Shown here: positions 9,601 to 17,865 of the stretch, in pieces
Numbering within the stretch: the stretch's first letter is position 1
How the letters are laid out: every line of letters starts with the position of its first letter
Source: Nocardioides cynanchi
GTDB lineage: Bacteria; Actinomycetota; Actinomycetes; Propionibacteriales; Nocardioidaceae
Direction of reading: 5' to 3'
NCBI RefSeq assembly: GCF_008761635.1
Contig: NZ_CP044344.1
Span: forward strand, 1,922,001-1,986,000
Length of the DNA stretch: 64,000 nt
Program-made: the position numbers and the translations under genes
Notes under the pieces: model-generated
Seen by the model: only the letters and a program-made list of their open reading frames with translations
What the model was told of the DNA's origin: nothing
The model's database searches: none

Positions 9601-9927
9601 CAGCGCGTAGGCGAAGGAGTGGAAGGTCAGGCAGGTCGAGCCCGACATGGTGCGGCCGACCCGGGCCGCCACGCGGTCGCGGAGGTGCTCGGCGGCCTTG
9701 CGCGAGAAGGTCAGGCCGAGGACGTTGTCGGGGTGGACCCCACGGTGCTCGATCCGGTCGGCGATCGCCTCGACCAGGGTGGTGGTCTTGCCGGTGCCGG
9801 GCCCGGCCAGCACCAGCAGCGGGCCGCCCGCGTGGTCGACGACACGCTGCTGGTCCGCGTCGAGGGAGACGGGGACGGCGACGGCATGGGCGGGCGGCAC
9901 GAGACGGTACGTCGTGGCCTCCGGCAT
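6649..9927 (-). CDS. adnA: AdnA-like helicase-nuclease subunit
   Basis: 1092 residues with a motor-plus-nuclease layout. Walker A AGPGTGKT is at about 41-48, Walker B FVDEYQDTDPAQ, LTAHRAKGLEW, and motif VI FYVACTRAQRRL. The nuclease has HGYADRLELD, VVDLKTGKGKPT and QLGLYQLA. Four cysteines, one in TTCPAQWF and three in GHCDYCAFERFCP, form the iron-sulfur-type staple seen in many RecB-family nuclease domains. Start at ATG of MPEATTYRLVPP; reading further upstream runs through the divergent CoA-transferase gene. It is first in a two-gene operon with adnB and divergent from the CoA-transferase. AdnAB replaces RecBCD in actinobacteria. Confidence 0.92.
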   Translation of the reverse strand: MPEATTYRLVPPAHAVAVPVSLDADQQRVVDHAGGPLLVLAGPGTGKTTTLVEAIADRIEHRGVHPDNVLGLTFSRKAAEHLRDRVAARVGRTMSGSTCLTFHSFAYALIRQWTPRELYDEPLRLLSAPEQDVVLQQILTTEAESIVWPEAVSGALGTRGFATEVAQVLARAQEKGLGYDALRALGEREGLPEFVAAAAFMEQYDVVSGNQNFLDYASLIATAVRMLQDPDQPVRDELRRRYTHVFVDEYQDTDPAQVALLRAIAGGAGPGSDGRELVVVGDPHQAIYGFRGADVRGILDFPTAFPQPGGEPAETVVLGTTRRFGSHILRPAQRVAARLPLPVGVPRAALERFLDPGSAAADDGRVEILTFDTDRAEAEHLADLLRRAHLEDGVGWSEMAVLVRSGRSTIPGLRRALLAAGVPVEVASDDTPLVREPAVMPLLDALAAAVDAHVVDATDPSYVDPGRAADLLASPLADMDATDVRALARRLRTRERRVADTEGRTPRPSPELVREALLDPSVLAGVADRGDAEHRALALATLLRTVRDELADGATVEQALWVLWDGTTWPERLLAATRRGGVAARMAHRDLDSVCALFDAASRAEDQQEHTSAESFLHTLRAQQIPGDTLAEQGVRDDAVRLLTAHRAKGLEWPLVVVAHAQEDAWPDLRRRATLLRADRIGVGGLLVPPTSVRELLADERRLFYVACTRAQRRLVVTAVASSDDDGEQPSRFLSELYPTDDGHRITHVEGRPRRPLSLVGLVAELRRTTADDRVPEPLRDAAAARLARLATEHRAGHVRVPGADPATWWGTHAWTRGAEPLRPPGEPVVVSASALTSLTTCPAQWFLNREAGAERATTQAQGFGNVVHALADRIGRGDEPIEGRTRSEVVDALMVHVDEVWGQIPFRTPWSSGREREEVRDALTRFLVRHEAAARELIATEVPIRAEVALPDGQHVLLHGYADRLELDAQGRVVVVDLKTGKGKPTQEEIEEHPQLGLYQLAVEHGAVEGHRAPGGAELWQLRQEVGGSMRVQTQDVQVPGDDGTRVIERQLMEAATRLRTEEFPTRPGGHCDYCAFERFCPTRTAGTVLS

Positions 9928-9987
9928 GGCTCTACCCAACCATCCGGTGCCGACAGGCCGGCCGCCGCCGACGCCGGGACGCCCTAC

Positions 9988-9993
9988 TAGGTT
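9988..9993 (+). promoter_or_regulatory. Putative -10 element of the CaiB/BaiF gene (leaderless)
   Basis: TAGGTT followed by 6 nt and the ATG at 10000. Spacing implies a leaderless transcript, which agrees with the lack of a ribosome-binding site in front of this ATG. Confidence 0.45.
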
Positions 9994-9999
9994 GGCGGG

Positions 10000-11193
10000 A
10001 TGAGCGAGGGACCGCTGGCGGACGTCGTCGTGCTCGACCTGACCCGCGCCCTGGCCGGGCCCCAGGCCGCGATGATGCTCGGCGACCTGGGCGCCCGGGT
10101 GATCAAGGTGGAGAGCGCGACCGGCGACGACACCAGGGCCTGGGGTCCGCCGTGGGCCGGCGTCGCGGCGGACGACGGACCGCACGACTCGTCGTACTTC
10201 ATGTCGGCGAACCGCAACAAGGAGTCGATCGTCCTGGACCTGAAGGACCCGGCCGACGCCGACGTGCTGGCCCGGCTGGTCGGCCGCTGCGACGTGCTGC
10301 TGGAGAACTTCCGGGTCGGCGTGCTCGACCGGCTCGGCTTCGGGGTCGGCCGGCTGCACGAGCTCAACCCCCGGCTGGTGATCGGCTCGATCACCGGCTT
10401 CGGCCACGACGGGCCGGAGGCGCACCGCGCCGGCTACGACCAGATCGCGCAGGGCGAGGGCGGGCTGATGTCGGTGACCGGCACCGAGCAGCCGACCAAG
10501 GTCGGGGTGCCGATCGCCGATCTCCTGGCCGGGATGAACCTCGCGTTCGGCGTCGTGGCCGCGCTCCACGAGCGGCACACCACCGGGGTCGGCCGGGTCG
10601 TCCGCACCTCGCTCCTCGCCGGGGTGGTCGGCGTGCACGCGTTCCAGGGCACCCGGTGGACGATCGGCGGCGAGGTGCCGGGCATCGCCGGTGCCCATCA
10701 CCCTGCGATCGCGCCGTACGGGATGTTCGAGACGGCGACCGCGCCGGTGCAGGTGGCCGTGGGCTCCGAGGGCCTGTGGCAGCGGTTCGCAACCGCGGTC
10801 GGCATCGATCCCGGCCAGGAGCGCTTCCGCAGCAACCGGGAGCGGGTCGCCCACCGCGACGAGCTGGTCGGGGTGATCGAGGAGATCTTCGCGGCCGGGC
10901 CGGTCGAGCACTGGCTCGAGCTGCTCCTTGCCGCGGGCATCCCGGCCGGCAAGGTCCGGACGATGGACGACGTGTACGACTGGGAGCAGGTGCGGTCCCA
11001 GGGGCTGGTGCTCGAGGTCGACCACCCGGCTTACGGCCCCCTGGTGCTGCCTGGCTCGCCGCTGCGCTTCGACGAGCAGACGTTCTCCGGCGGCCGTGAG
11101 CGGCACCTCGCTCCCCCGCTGCTGGGCGAGCACAGCGACGCGATCCGGGACTGGGTGGCGGACGAGGGACCTGGGCCGGCCTCGGCTCGCTGA
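10000..11193 (+). CDS. Family III CoA-transferase (CaiB/BaiF type)
   Basis: 397 residues, standard length. Family III enzymes move CoA between organic acids through an aspartyl-CoA thioester. The N-terminus VVLDLTRALAGPQAAMMLGD, followed by GARVIKVE, and NRNKESIVLDLK are typical. The likely catalytic Asp is in KVGVPIADLLAG (about residue 173), followed by ALHERHTTGVGR. No acyl substrate can be read from sequence. It opens the catabolic block and might activate a dicarboxylic acid such as malonate, but that is inference; acyl-CoA partners are not adjacent. Its stop is 4 nt from the convergent HAD phosphatase stop. Confidence 0.9.
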   Translation: MSEGPLADVVVLDLTRALAGPQAAMMLGDLGARVIKVESATGDDTRAWGPPWAGVAADDGPHDSSYFMSANRNKESIVLDLKDPADADVLARLVGRCDVLLENFRVGVLDRLGFGVGRLHELNPRLVIGSITGFGHDGPEAHRAGYDQIAQGEGGLMSVTGTEQPTKVGVPIADLLAGMNLAFGVVAALHERHTTGVGRVVRTSLLAGVVGVHAFQGTRWTIGGEVPGIAGAHHPAIAPYGMFETATAPVQVAVGSEGLWQRFATAVGIDPGQERFRSNRERVAHRDELVGVIEEIFAAGPVEHWLELLLAAGIPAGKVRTMDDVYDWEQVRSQGLVLEVDHPAYGPLVLPGSPLRFDEQTFSGGRERHLAPPLLGEHSDAIRDWVADEGPGPASAR

Positions 11194-11197
11194 GCGC

Positions 11198-11989
11198 TCA
11201 GGCGCGCTCGGCCACGAGGTCGACCAGGTCGGCGATCGAGTCGACGACGCGGGTCGGGCGGTAGGGGAAGCGCTCGACCTGCTCGGGGCGGGTCGAGCCG
11301 GTGGTGACCAGGATCGTGCGCAGGCCGGCCTCGAGGCCGCTGACGATGTCGGTGTCCATCCGGTCGCCGACCATCACCGTGGTCTCGGAGTGCGCCTCGA
11401 TCCGGTTCAGCGCGCTGCGCATCATCAGCGGGTTGGGCTTGCCGACGAAGTAGGGCTTGTGGCCGGTCGCCGTACTGATCAGGGCGGCGACGCTGCCCGT
11501 GGCCGGGAGGGTGCCCTGGTGGCTCGGGCCGCTGACGTCGGGGTTGGTGGCGATGAACCGGGCACCGCTCTCGATCAGCCGGATCGCCTTGGTGATCGCC
11601 TCGAAGGAGTAGGTGCGGGTCTCGCCGAGCACGACGTAGTCCGGGTTGCGGTCGGTCATCACGTAGCCGACCTCGTGCATCGCGGTGATCAGCCCGCTCT
11701 CCCCCACGACGTACGCCGAACCGCCGGGGCGCTGGTCGTCGAGGAAGTCCGCGGTGGCCAGGGCGGAGGTGAAGATCCGCTCCTCGGGGACGTCGATGCC
11801 GCTGCCCAGCAGCCGCGCCCGCAGGTCGCGCCGGGTGTAGATCGAGTTGTTGGTCAGCAGGAGGTACTTCAGGCCGCTGGCCTTGAGGGCGTCGATGAAC
11901 TCCGCCGCCCCCGGGATCGGGTCCTCCTCGTGGACCAGCACGCCGTCCATGTCGGTGAGCCACGTGTGGATCGGCTTGGACTCCGTCAT
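11198..11989 (-). CDS. HAD-superfamily phosphatase, subfamily IIA (NagD-like)
   Basis: 263 residues. Motif I is LTDMDGVLV (nucleophile and acid Asp), motif II LLTNNS, the motif III lysine lies in VGKPNPLMM, and motif IV is VGDRMDTDI; the cap domain lies between II and III as in NagD/PGPase. Such enzymes dephosphorylate small phosphate esters such as UMP or 2-phosphoglycolate. The ATG chosen gives [17 protein letters not shown]; an upstream GTG would add 11 residues. It follows the barbiturase-like gene after a 178-nt spacer filled with repeats, so membership in that operon is doubtful. The substrate is unknown. Confidence 0.9.
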   Translation of the reverse strand: MTESKPIHTWLTDMDGVLVHEEDPIPGAAEFIDALKASGLKYLLLTNNSIYTRRDLRARLLGSGIDVPEERIFTSALATADFLDDQRPGGSAYVVGESGLITAMHEVGYVMTDRNPDYVVLGETRTYSFEAITKAIRLIESGARFIATNPDVSGPSHQGTLPATGSVAALISTATGHKPYFVGKPNPLMMRSALNRIEAHSETTVMVGDRMDTDIVSGLEAGLRTILVTTGSTRPEQVERFPYRPTRVVDSIADLVDLVAERA

Positions 11990-12063
11990 GCGCTCATCAT
12001 CCCCGACCCGGCTCCCGGGCACCGACCCACGTCGTCGACCGGGCGCGGGTGCGTGGTCTCTTC

Positions 12064-12172
12064 GCGCCGACTCAGCGCGGGTGCGTGTCTCTGTGCGCCG
12101 ACTCAGCGCGTGTGCGCGGTCTCTGTGCGCCGAGTCAGCGCTGTTCGAGTGCCTGTTTGCGCCGACTCAGCG
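12064..12172. repeat. Four near-palindromic 14-mers (GCGCCGACTCAGCG) spaced 31-32 bp
   Basis: Copies start at 12064, 12095, 12127 (GAGTC instead of GACTC) and 12159. Each is embedded in a degenerate unit with GTG-CGxG-TCTCT-GT between the cores. Each core is an imperfect inverted repeat of GCGC arms around a GACTC/GAGTC centre. The last copy contains the stop codon (12167-12169) of the ring-opening amidohydrolase gene. The array fills the spacer between that gene and the HAD gene. Regular spacing suggests protein binding or a small dispersed repeat; it is too short and too divergent for CRISPR. Confidence 0.8.
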
Positions 12173-13285
12173 GGGGGCGAGGTCGACGATGGCGGCGACG
12201 GGGCCGCCGCCGTCGGGCCCCTGGTGGGCGGCGGAGACGGAGACGAAGACGGCGGGGTCGCCGGTGACCACGGCGGTGACACCGCCGACCGCGGCCTTGA
12301 TCTGCCGGTGCCAGTGCACGTCGGAGTCGTCGAGCATCGCGTTGCGGCGGCCGCGGACCCGGCCGTCCTGCGAGACCTCGCACTTGAGGAAGACGTTGAC
12401 CAGCCGGCCGTCGAGGTCGGAGGAGTGGGGGCGCTCGGGGAGGTCGAGGCCCGCGGAGCGGATCGCCTCCCAGATGCCGTCGGCGTCGAGGGCGTCGTTC
12501 ATCACCGAGTGCCCGATCCGGTAGCGCCCGCCGATGCCGGTCGCGTTGCCCACGACCACGACCTGGGCCCGGTCCAGCTCGACACCCGAGGAGCACGAGG
12601 CCACCGAGGAGTAGAGCGACCGGTCGCGCAGGATGTCGGCGTCGTCGGGCATCGAGATCTCGCCGAGCGCGACCGCGATGCCCAGCGCCGTACCGCCGTT
12701 GGAGACGTCCATCGACGTCAGCGTGTCCTCGGTGAACACGTCGTGCCCACGGCTGCGGGCGTCCTGGATCGTGTCGATGGTCAGCAGCGGCGTCTTGGTC
12801 TGCACGTAGTGGACGTCGGCGGGGTCGGTGATCCCGGCCCGCGCCATCGCCACCTCGACCGCCGCCGCGACCTTCTCGACCATCGCCCGGCGCCCGATGT
12901 CCTCCGGCAGCAGCACCTCGCTGATCGCGAAGCCGACGGTCAGCCGCGGCTCGTCGGAGGGTACGACGTCCGCCTCCGGCACCGTGGCGAAGATCGTCGC
13001 GTGCGGGCTGATCACGCCGTCGGTGCCGCCCGACCAGACGATCGGGATCTGCGAGACGGCCTCGGCGTCGGCGCCCCGGGCGACGAGCGCCTCGCGGAAG
13101 GCCCGGTCGGCGATGATCCGGGTGTAGTCGTTGACGCCGCCGTTGCCCTCGGTCTTGCCGATGATCGCGATCACCCGGTCGGCGTGGATCACGCCGTCGT
13201 CGATCAGCGTCGTCAGCTCCGAGGCGTCGGCGACGGAGTGGATCGGGACCTTGCGGACCTCGATGGCGGGTGGTCGTGAGGGCAT
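12167..13285 (-). CDS. Ring-opening amidohydrolase (barbiturase / cyanuric acid hydrolase family)
   Basis: 372 residues, the family length. The fold has three repeated domains, each giving a Lys/Ser pair, and all six positions can be placed: Lys in IGKTEGN with Ser in [13 protein letters not shown]; Lys in VQTKTPLLT with Ser in [11 protein letters not shown]; Lys in NVFLKCE with Ser in [11 protein letters not shown]. The [12 protein letters not shown] end is diagnostic. Known members open barbiturate to ureidomalonate or cyanuric acid to carboxybiuret. The nucleobase permease, molybdenum hydroxylase and FdrA-family genes nearby favour barbiturate, but the sequence alone does not decide. GAGGA precedes the ATG; the gene follows carbamate kinase by 40 nt, so the two are probably one transcript. 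Confidence 0.93.
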   Translation of the reverse strand: MPSRPPAIEVRKVPIHSVADASELTTLIDDGVIHADRVIAIIGKTEGNGGVNDYTRIIADRAFREALVARGADAEAVSQIPIVWSGGTDGVISPHATIFATVPEADVVPSDEPRLTVGFAISEVLLPEDIGRRAMVEKVAAAVEVAMARAGITDPADVHYVQTKTPLLTIDTIQDARSRGHDVFTEDTLTSMDVSNGGTALGIAVALGEISMPDDADILRDRSLYSSVASCSSGVELDRAQVVVVGNATGIGGRYRIGHSVMNDALDADGIWEAIRSAGLDLPERPHSSDLDGRLVNVFLKCEVSQDGRVRGRRNAMLDDSDVHWHRQIKAAVGGVTAVVTGDPAVFVSVSAAHQGPDGGGPVAAIVDLAPR

Positions 13286-13299
13286 GCTCGATCCTCGCA

Positions 13300-13323
13300 G
13301 GTCCCGACTCCGCTCGACCAGCG
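13300..13323. repeat. Degenerate copy of the VVERSRDH repeat between carbamate kinase and barbiturase-like genes
   Basis: Reads like GGTCTCGACTCCGCTCGACC with two changes within the 24-bp core. It occupies most of the 40-nt spacer and ends five bases before the carbamate kinase stop codon (13326-13328). Confidence 0.6.
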
Positions 13324-13325
13324 GA

Positions 13326-14267
13326 CTAGTCGGCGAGCACGACCGTCCCGGCGCTGCCGATCTCGGTCACGGCCGCGACGATGCCGTCAAGGCTGGTGAT
13401 CACCCCGGGCTGGTCGGTGGCCTGGACGAACCGGCACACGGCGTCGACCTTGGGCCCCATGGAGCCGCTGGCGAAGTGGCCCTGCTCGGCGTACTCCTGC
13501 ATCCGCGCCAGCCCGACCCGCCCGATCGGCTCGGCCTCGGGAGTGCCGAAGCCCAGCACCGCCTGGGGCACGTCGGTGGCCACGACCAGCACGTCGGCGC
13601 CGACCATCACCCCGAGCAGGGCTGCCCCGAGGTCCTTGTCGATCACCGCCTCGACGCCGGTCAGCGACCCGTCCGCACGGCGTACGACGGGGATCCCGCC
13701 GCCGCCGTTGGCCACGACCACGAAGCCTGCATCGATCAGCGCCAGCACCGCCGGCGCGTCGAGGATGTCCTGGGGCTCCGGCGAGGCCACCACCCGCCGC
13801 CAGCCCTTCTCGCCGCGGTCCTCCCAGACCTCGCCGTGCTCGACCAGCAGCCGGGCCTCGTCGGCGGGCAGGAAGCGCCCGATCGGCTTGGTCGGCTTGG
13901 CGAAGCCCGGGTCGTGCGGGTCGACCAGGGCGCGGGTCACCACGGCCGCCGTCCGTCGCTCCACCCCGCGTGAGGCCAGCGCCGCCTCCAGCGCGTCCAT
14001 CAGCACGAAACCGAGCGTCGCCTGGGTCTGCGCTCCGCACCAGTCGAGCGGCACCGGGGGCACGACGGCCGCCGCGAGCTCGTTCTTGACCAGCAGGTTG
14101 CCCACCTGGGGCCCGTTGCCGTGGGTGATCACCACCTCGACGTCGTGCGCCAGCAGCTCGGCGACCGCGGCCATGGCGACCTCGGCGGCCGCGATCTGGT
14201 CCTCGGGCCGGGCCCGTCCCTCGGCGTTGGTCATCGCGTTGCCGCCCAGTGCCAGCATCACCCTCAC
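13326..14267 (-). CDS. Carbamate kinase (catabolic cluster copy)
   Basis: 313 residues. Reversibly transfers phosphate from carbamoyl phosphate to ADP, releasing CO2 and ammonia. All family signatures are present: MLALGGNAM at the N-terminus, [45 protein letters not shown] and [11 protein letters not shown] second carbamate kinase in the arc operon of this window is clearly diverged, so this copy is not the arginine-pathway enzyme. Its place directly before a ring-opening amidohydrolase, together with FdrA-family genes 17 kb away, suggests it harvests carbamoyl phosphate from ureide breakdown, like AllK (YbcF) in E. coli. The GTG start is supported by TAGGTT 6 nt upstream. Confidence 0.95.
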   Translation of the reverse strand: MRVMLALGGNAMTNAEGRARPEDQIAAAEVAMAAVAELLAHDVEVVITHGNGPQVGNLLVKNELAAAVVPPVPLDWCGAQTQATLGFVLMDALEAALASRGVERRTAAVVTRALVDPHDPGFAKPTKPIGRFLPADEARLLVEHGEVWEDRGEKGWRRVVASPEPQDILDAPAVLALIDAGFVVVANGGGGIPVVRRADGSLTGVEAVIDKDLGAALLGVMVGADVLVVATDVPQAVLGFGTPEAEPIGRVGLARMQEYAEQGHFASGSMGPKVDAVCRFVQATDQPGVITSLDGIVAAVTEIGSAGTVVLAD

Positions 14268-14273
14268 GGGCCG

Positions 14274-14279
14274 AACCTA
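14274..14279 (-). promoter_or_regulatory. Putative -10 element of carbamate kinase (leaderless)
   Basis: Minus-strand TAGGTT, then CGGCCC, then the GTG start. It lies in the 41-nt gap after the regulator gene, so carbamate kinase and the amidohydrolase may be transcribed independently of the regulator. Confidence 0.45.
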
Positions 14280-14308
14280 GTGTCCGACCGGGCCGTCGGC
14301 ACGCAGGC

Positions 14309-15175
14309 TCACCACGTCCAGCGGATGCCGAGCATGCCGGGCCCGAACCCACGGGCGAGGGCGTGCACCGAGCGGCCGCCGCCGAGAGTGACCTCGGTGA
14401 CCTCCTCGCCGTCGTCCGTGCGGACGTAGCGCTCCAGCCGGCTCGGCAGCCGGCTCGGGTCGAAGCGCACCCAGATCAGGAGCTCGCCCAGCCGGCGGGC
14501 GGCGTAGTGGTCGAACCACGCGTCGTCGGAGGGCTCGCCCAGCTCGACGCTGAGCTCGTAGAGACACGTCTCGTCGCGGGCCAGCGACCGGTCCATCAGG
14601 AGCTCGGCCGCGAACACCCCGGTCGCCGGGTCGAGGAAGGTGCGACCGATCGAGCAGCCGGCGACCGGACGGAACTCCGGGGCCCGGTCGAGGCCGTCCA
14701 GGGTCACGATCAAGGGCGTACGACGCGCATCGTTGCCGCGGGCCTGCATGATCGCGCGCACCTCCATCCCCGTGGCCCGGCCGTGCTCGTCGATGTCGAC
14801 GGTGATGTGCCGCAGCTGCTCGACCAGCTCGTCGTAGAGGCCCTCGAACTCGAGGGCGTGCAGCGCGGGCAGCACCCCCGGACTGTCGGCGAAGATCTCC
14901 TGCATGCTCCGCTCGCCCGGTCGCGGTCCGGGCCGCTTCGACGGGCCCAGCCGGGCACTCAGACCGCCGGGTGAGAGGCGGAGCAGTCGCTCGATCTCGG
15001 CGAGCGCCTCCAGCGAGGTGCCACGCTCGGGCTGGCTGCGCCCCGACCGCCAGTAGCTCAGCGCCGTGGGGCTGACCGGGCAGCCACGCTCGACCAGCCG
15101 CTCGTGCAGCCAGGAGAGGGTCACTCCTCGTCGCGCCAACGCCTCGGCGAACGCGTCGTGAAATCCGGCCTCCAC
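14309..15175 (-). CDS. XRE-type helix-turn-helix regulator with unassigned C-terminal domain
   Basis: 288 residues. The first 70 form a lambda-repressor-like domain: FAEALARRGVTLSWLHERLV, then SPTALSYWRSGRSQPERGTS as recognition-helix region. Residues about 90-288 form a domain I do not recognise, rich in acidic and aromatic residues and ending GFGPGMLGIRWTW. It contains a segment resembling a sensor (HITVDIDEHGRATGMEVR). It lies directly upstream of carbamate kinase and barbiturase-like genes on the same strand, which makes it a candidate local regulator. The GTG start follows GGAGGAGG by about 12 nt. A small hairpin AGCGGC-GGA-GCCGCT (15202-15216) lies upstream and could be an operator or a leader structure. 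Confidence 0.75.
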   Translation of the reverse strand: MEAGFHDAFAEALARRGVTLSWLHERLVERGCPVSPTALSYWRSGRSQPERGTSLEALAEIERLLRLSPGGLSARLGPSKRPGPRPGERSMQEIFADSPGVLPALHALEFEGLYDELVEQLRHITVDIDEHGRATGMEVRAIMQARGNDARRTPLIVTLDGLDRAPEFRPVAGCSIGRTFLDPATGVFAAELLMDRSLARDETCLYELSVELGEPSDDAWFDHYAARRLGELLIWVRFDPSRLPSRLERYVRTDDGEEVTEVTLGGGRSVHALARGFGPGMLGIRWTW

Positions 15176-15329
15176 GAACCTGGCTCCTCCTCCCGATCCG
15201 GAGCGGCGGAGCCGCTTCCAGGTGGACTGCGCCCTCCACTACAACGCGGAAACGGGCATCACACAACTGCGCCGTCGATAAGTGACGAGCCGTCCTCTAC
15301 GCTCCGACGCGTGCGGCACAGCCGCTGGA

Positions 15330-15362
15330 GAGATGCCGGGTACCGGGGGGTCCCGGCATCTC
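15330..15362 (-). terminator. Hairpin terminator after the DUF4234 gene
   Basis: Perfect 11-bp stem GAGATGCCGGG / CCCGGCATCTC around an 11-nt loop, 32 nt beyond the stop of the DUF4234 gene on the minus strand. There is no T tract, common in high-GC actinobacteria. It separates the HyuAB transcript from the regulator gene. Confidence 0.65.
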
Positions 15363-15394
15363 GTCCGTCCGGACCGCTCTCGCCACCCGTCGCG

Positions 15395-15847
15395 TCAGCG
15401 CGCGCCGGCCGACCGCCAGAAGTCGTTCAGCGCGCAGTTCGTCTTGACGAACCACACGATCCCGCCCACCAGCGGCAGCAGGATCCACAGCCCGGTCAGG
15501 GCACTGACGGGCGCCGGCTGTCCACGGCGCTCGTAGAGCTTGCCGACCTCCATGGGGGTGAGGAACGCCATCACGATGCCCACGAAGAAGCCGAGCACCA
15601 GCGCGAGCCCGCCGCCGATGCCCTCGCCGGAGTAGCGCTTCATCTCGTCGTGGGACTTGAAGTACCAGTAGAGGCCGTAGATGCCCAGGGTGACGATGAA
15701 CAGCAGGATGCCGACACCGGTCGAGCGCACCGAGCCGACCGGACCCGTCGTCGCCAGCGGCTGGCCACCGTAGGCGTTCGGCGGCGGAGCCGAGCCCGCG
15801 GTGGAGGGTGCGTCGTGGGCGGGTGGTGGCGCGTTCTCGTCGGACAT
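15395..15847 (-). CDS. DUF4234 membrane protein
   Basis: 150 residues. A Pro/Ala-rich cytoplasmic N-terminus (about 40 residues) is followed by three hydrophobic segments: VGILLFIVTLGIYGLYWYF, GGGLALVLGFFVGIVMAFL and LTGLWILLPLVGGIVWFV. The YGLYWYFKSHDEMKRYSGEG junction after the first helix is the DUF4234 signature. The function is unknown. The ATG gives MSDENAPPP; open sequence upstream of it is not conserved-looking. It lies 107 nt behind hyuB on the same strand and is followed by a hairpin, so it may be the last gene of that transcript by position only. Confidence 0.8.
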   Translation of the reverse strand: MSDENAPPPAHDAPSTAGSAPPPNAYGGQPLATTGPVGSVRSTGVGILLFIVTLGIYGLYWYFKSHDEMKRYSGEGIGGGLALVLGFFVGIVMAFLTPMEVGKLYERRGQPAPVSALTGLWILLPLVGGIVWFVKTNCALNDFWRSAGAR

Positions 15848-15954
15848 GGTTCCCCCGTGATGCGTGCGTACGCGCCGGACGGCGCAGTGCATGGTGGCAC
15901 CCGCACGTCCGATGGGGAAGCACCACGACGTCGCCGCGCCGTCGCGTCGCTGCC

Positions 15955-17865
15955 TCAGACGACGTCGACGTCGGCGTGCTCGGCGCCGCCGGACAGCCGG
16001 GCGTAGCCCGGACCGCGGTCGAAGAACGCGTCGCCACGACCCGGGCGCGACGCCCGCTCGGCCGCGGTCGCCGCGGCGTCGAAGGAGAGGTCGTCGGTGT
16101 CGAGGTCCCCGGTCAGCACCACGCCGTACGCCGCCAGCGCGGCCGCCGGAGAGACCTTGCGCCAGACCACGTCGCGAACCACCGACACGGGGTCGCGGGC
16201 CAGCGGGTCGCCCCACCCACCGCCGCCGGTGGTGCGGATCCGGATCACCTCACCGGCGCGCACCGGCTCGGCGTCCGCCAGCGCGTCGACCTCGCGCTCG
16301 TGCGGGCCACCGGGGTCGATCGTCACCCGGAACGGCGTTCCGGCCAGGCCGCCCCTGACTCCCCAGCAGGCCAGGATGGAGCGGTCGGCGATGGACATGA
16401 AGTGGGCGTCGCGGAGCATCCGGATCTGCTTCTCGTAGCCCAGCCCGCCCCGGAACTCCCCCGCACCTCCGCTGTCGATCGCGAGACCCAGCGACTCGAC
16501 CCGGAACGGGAACCGTGCCTCGGTGAACTCCGTGGGCAGGTTGCGCGAGTCGGGCACGACGTGGATCGTGTCCTCGCCGTCGGCGTAGTAGCGACCGCCC
16601 GAGCCGCCGCCGAGCACCTCGCGCATCAGGTAGGGCCGGCCGGCCGCGTCGTCGCCGTACACGCCGGTGTAGCGGATCGTCTCCTGGTCGGCCGGCATCC
16701 GGCCGTCGACCGCCTTGGCCAGCACGCCGGCGAGCACCCCGAGCAGGCGCAGGATCACGAAGGTCCGGGCGTTGGTCGGGGCCGGGAAGACCGGCGTCAG
16801 CAGGGTGCCCGGCTCGGGGAACCTCAGCTCGATCAGGGGCACGACGCCCTCGTTCACGTCGAGCTCGGCCATCCGCTCCGGGCTGTCGGCCAGGTTGCGC
16901 AGGATCGGCGCCAGCCACTTCTTCAGGAAGACGCCGTCGCTGTAGTCGCCGCAGTGGTTGATCGGCCCCCTGGCCTGCGGTCCGGTGCCGTCGAAGTCGA
17001 GGACCAGCCGCTCGCCGTCGGGATCGTCGGCCGCCGTCCGGGTCAGGGTGATCCGCTGCGTGTGCAGCCGCGGCTCGTCGACACCGTCGTGCTCGGCGTA
17101 GTCCTCCCACACCCAGGACCCGACCGGGATCTTGGCCAGGATCTCGCGACGGTACGTCGTGGTGGTGCGGTCGATGATCGCGTCGAAGCAGCCCTCGACC
17201 GCGTCGACGCCGTACCGCTCGAACAGCTCGCCGAGCCGCCGCGACCCCATCAGGCAGGCCGAGCACTCGGCGTCGAGGTCCGCGGCCAGCGACTCGGGCA
17301 TCCGGGAGTTGCGGGTCATGATCGCGAGGGCCGCGCGGTTGGGCACGCCGGCGTCCCAGAGCCGGATCGGCGGCACCATCAGGCCCTCCTCGAACACCGT
17401 GGTCGCGCTGCTCGGCATCGACCCGGGCACGGCCCCCCCGATGTCGTCATGGTGACCGAAGGCCTGGACGAAGGCGACGACGCGGTCGTCCGCGAACACC
17501 GGGACGGTCACGCAGAGGTCGGGCAGGTGGCCGATGCCGCCCTCCGAGCGGTAGACGTCGTTGTGGAAGAAGACGTCACCGGGCCGCATCGACTCGATCG
17601 GGAAGTCGCGAGCCACCGGGTGTACCAGCGCGGAGTAGGAGCGGCCGGTCAGCTTGCGCAGCAGCCGGTCGTGGATGCCGGCCCGGAAGTCGTGGGCGTC
17701 GCGGATCATCGGGCTGCGACTGGTCCGGGCGATCGCGGTCTCGACCTCGGCCTCCACGCTGGCCAGCGAGCCCTGCACGATCTCGACCAGCACCGGGTCC
17801 GCGGCCGCCCCGTTGTCGGACGTGAGCGGCCCGAAGGGGAACTGTGTCGGCACCCGGCGGCTCAT
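15955..17865 (-). CDS. hyuB: Hydantoinase/oxoprolinase family subunit B (HyuB)
   Basis: 636 residues of the HyuB family. Partners with HyuA in ATP-dependent opening of cyclic amides (N-methylhydantoin, 5-oxoproline) or in carboxylases such as acetophenone carboxylase. Hallmarks: VEIVQGSLASVEAEVETAI, RDAHDFRAGIHDR, MRPGDVFFHNDVYRSEGGIGHLPD with FGHHDDIGG (metal-site histidines), LDFDGTGPQARGPINH, and the C-terminal IRTTGGGGWGDPLARDPVSV. Its ATG overlaps the hyuA stop (ATGA). The true ring or ketone substrate is not predictable; location beside nucleobase catabolism genes hints at a pyrimidine- or hydantoin-derived ring. Confidence 0.9.
   Translation of the reverse strand: MSRRVPTQFPFGPLTSDNGAAADPVLVEIVQGSLASVEAEVETAIARTSRSPMIRDAHDFRAGIHDRLLRKLTGRSYSALVHPVARDFPIESMRPGDVFFHNDVYRSEGGIGHLPDLCVTVPVFADDRVVAFVQAFGHHDDIGGAVPGSMPSSATTVFEEGLMVPPIRLWDAGVPNRAALAIMTRNSRMPESLAADLDAECSACLMGSRRLGELFERYGVDAVEGCFDAIIDRTTTTYRREILAKIPVGSWVWEDYAEHDGVDEPRLHTQRITLTRTAADDPDGERLVLDFDGTGPQARGPINHCGDYSDGVFLKKWLAPILRNLADSPERMAELDVNEGVVPLIELRFPEPGTLLTPVFPAPTNARTFVILRLLGVLAGVLAKAVDGRMPADQETIRYTGVYGDDAAGRPYLMREVLGGGSGGRYYADGEDTIHVVPDSRNLPTEFTEARFPFRVESLGLAIDSGGAGEFRGGLGYEKQIRMLRDAHFMSIADRSILACWGVRGGLAGTPFRVTIDPGGPHEREVDALADAEPVRAGEVIRIRTTGGGGWGDPLARDPVSVVRDVVWRKVSPAAALAAYGVVLTGDLDTDDLSFDAAATAAERASRPGRGDAFFDRGPGYARLSGGAEHADVDVV

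Noticed and set aside
7684-9990. 768-codon plus-strand frame opposite adnA
   Set aside because: No domain or ribosome site; mirror of the adnA coding frame.
12064-12172. CRISPR array at the 14-mer array
   Set aside because: Repeats are 14 bp with similar, not unique, spacers of about 17 bp and no cas genes nearby.
10928-13279. 783-codon plus-strand frame opposite the HAD and ring-opening amidohydrolase genes
   Set aside because: Antisense to two genes with complete catalytic motifs; composition is repetitive Arg/Gly/Val.
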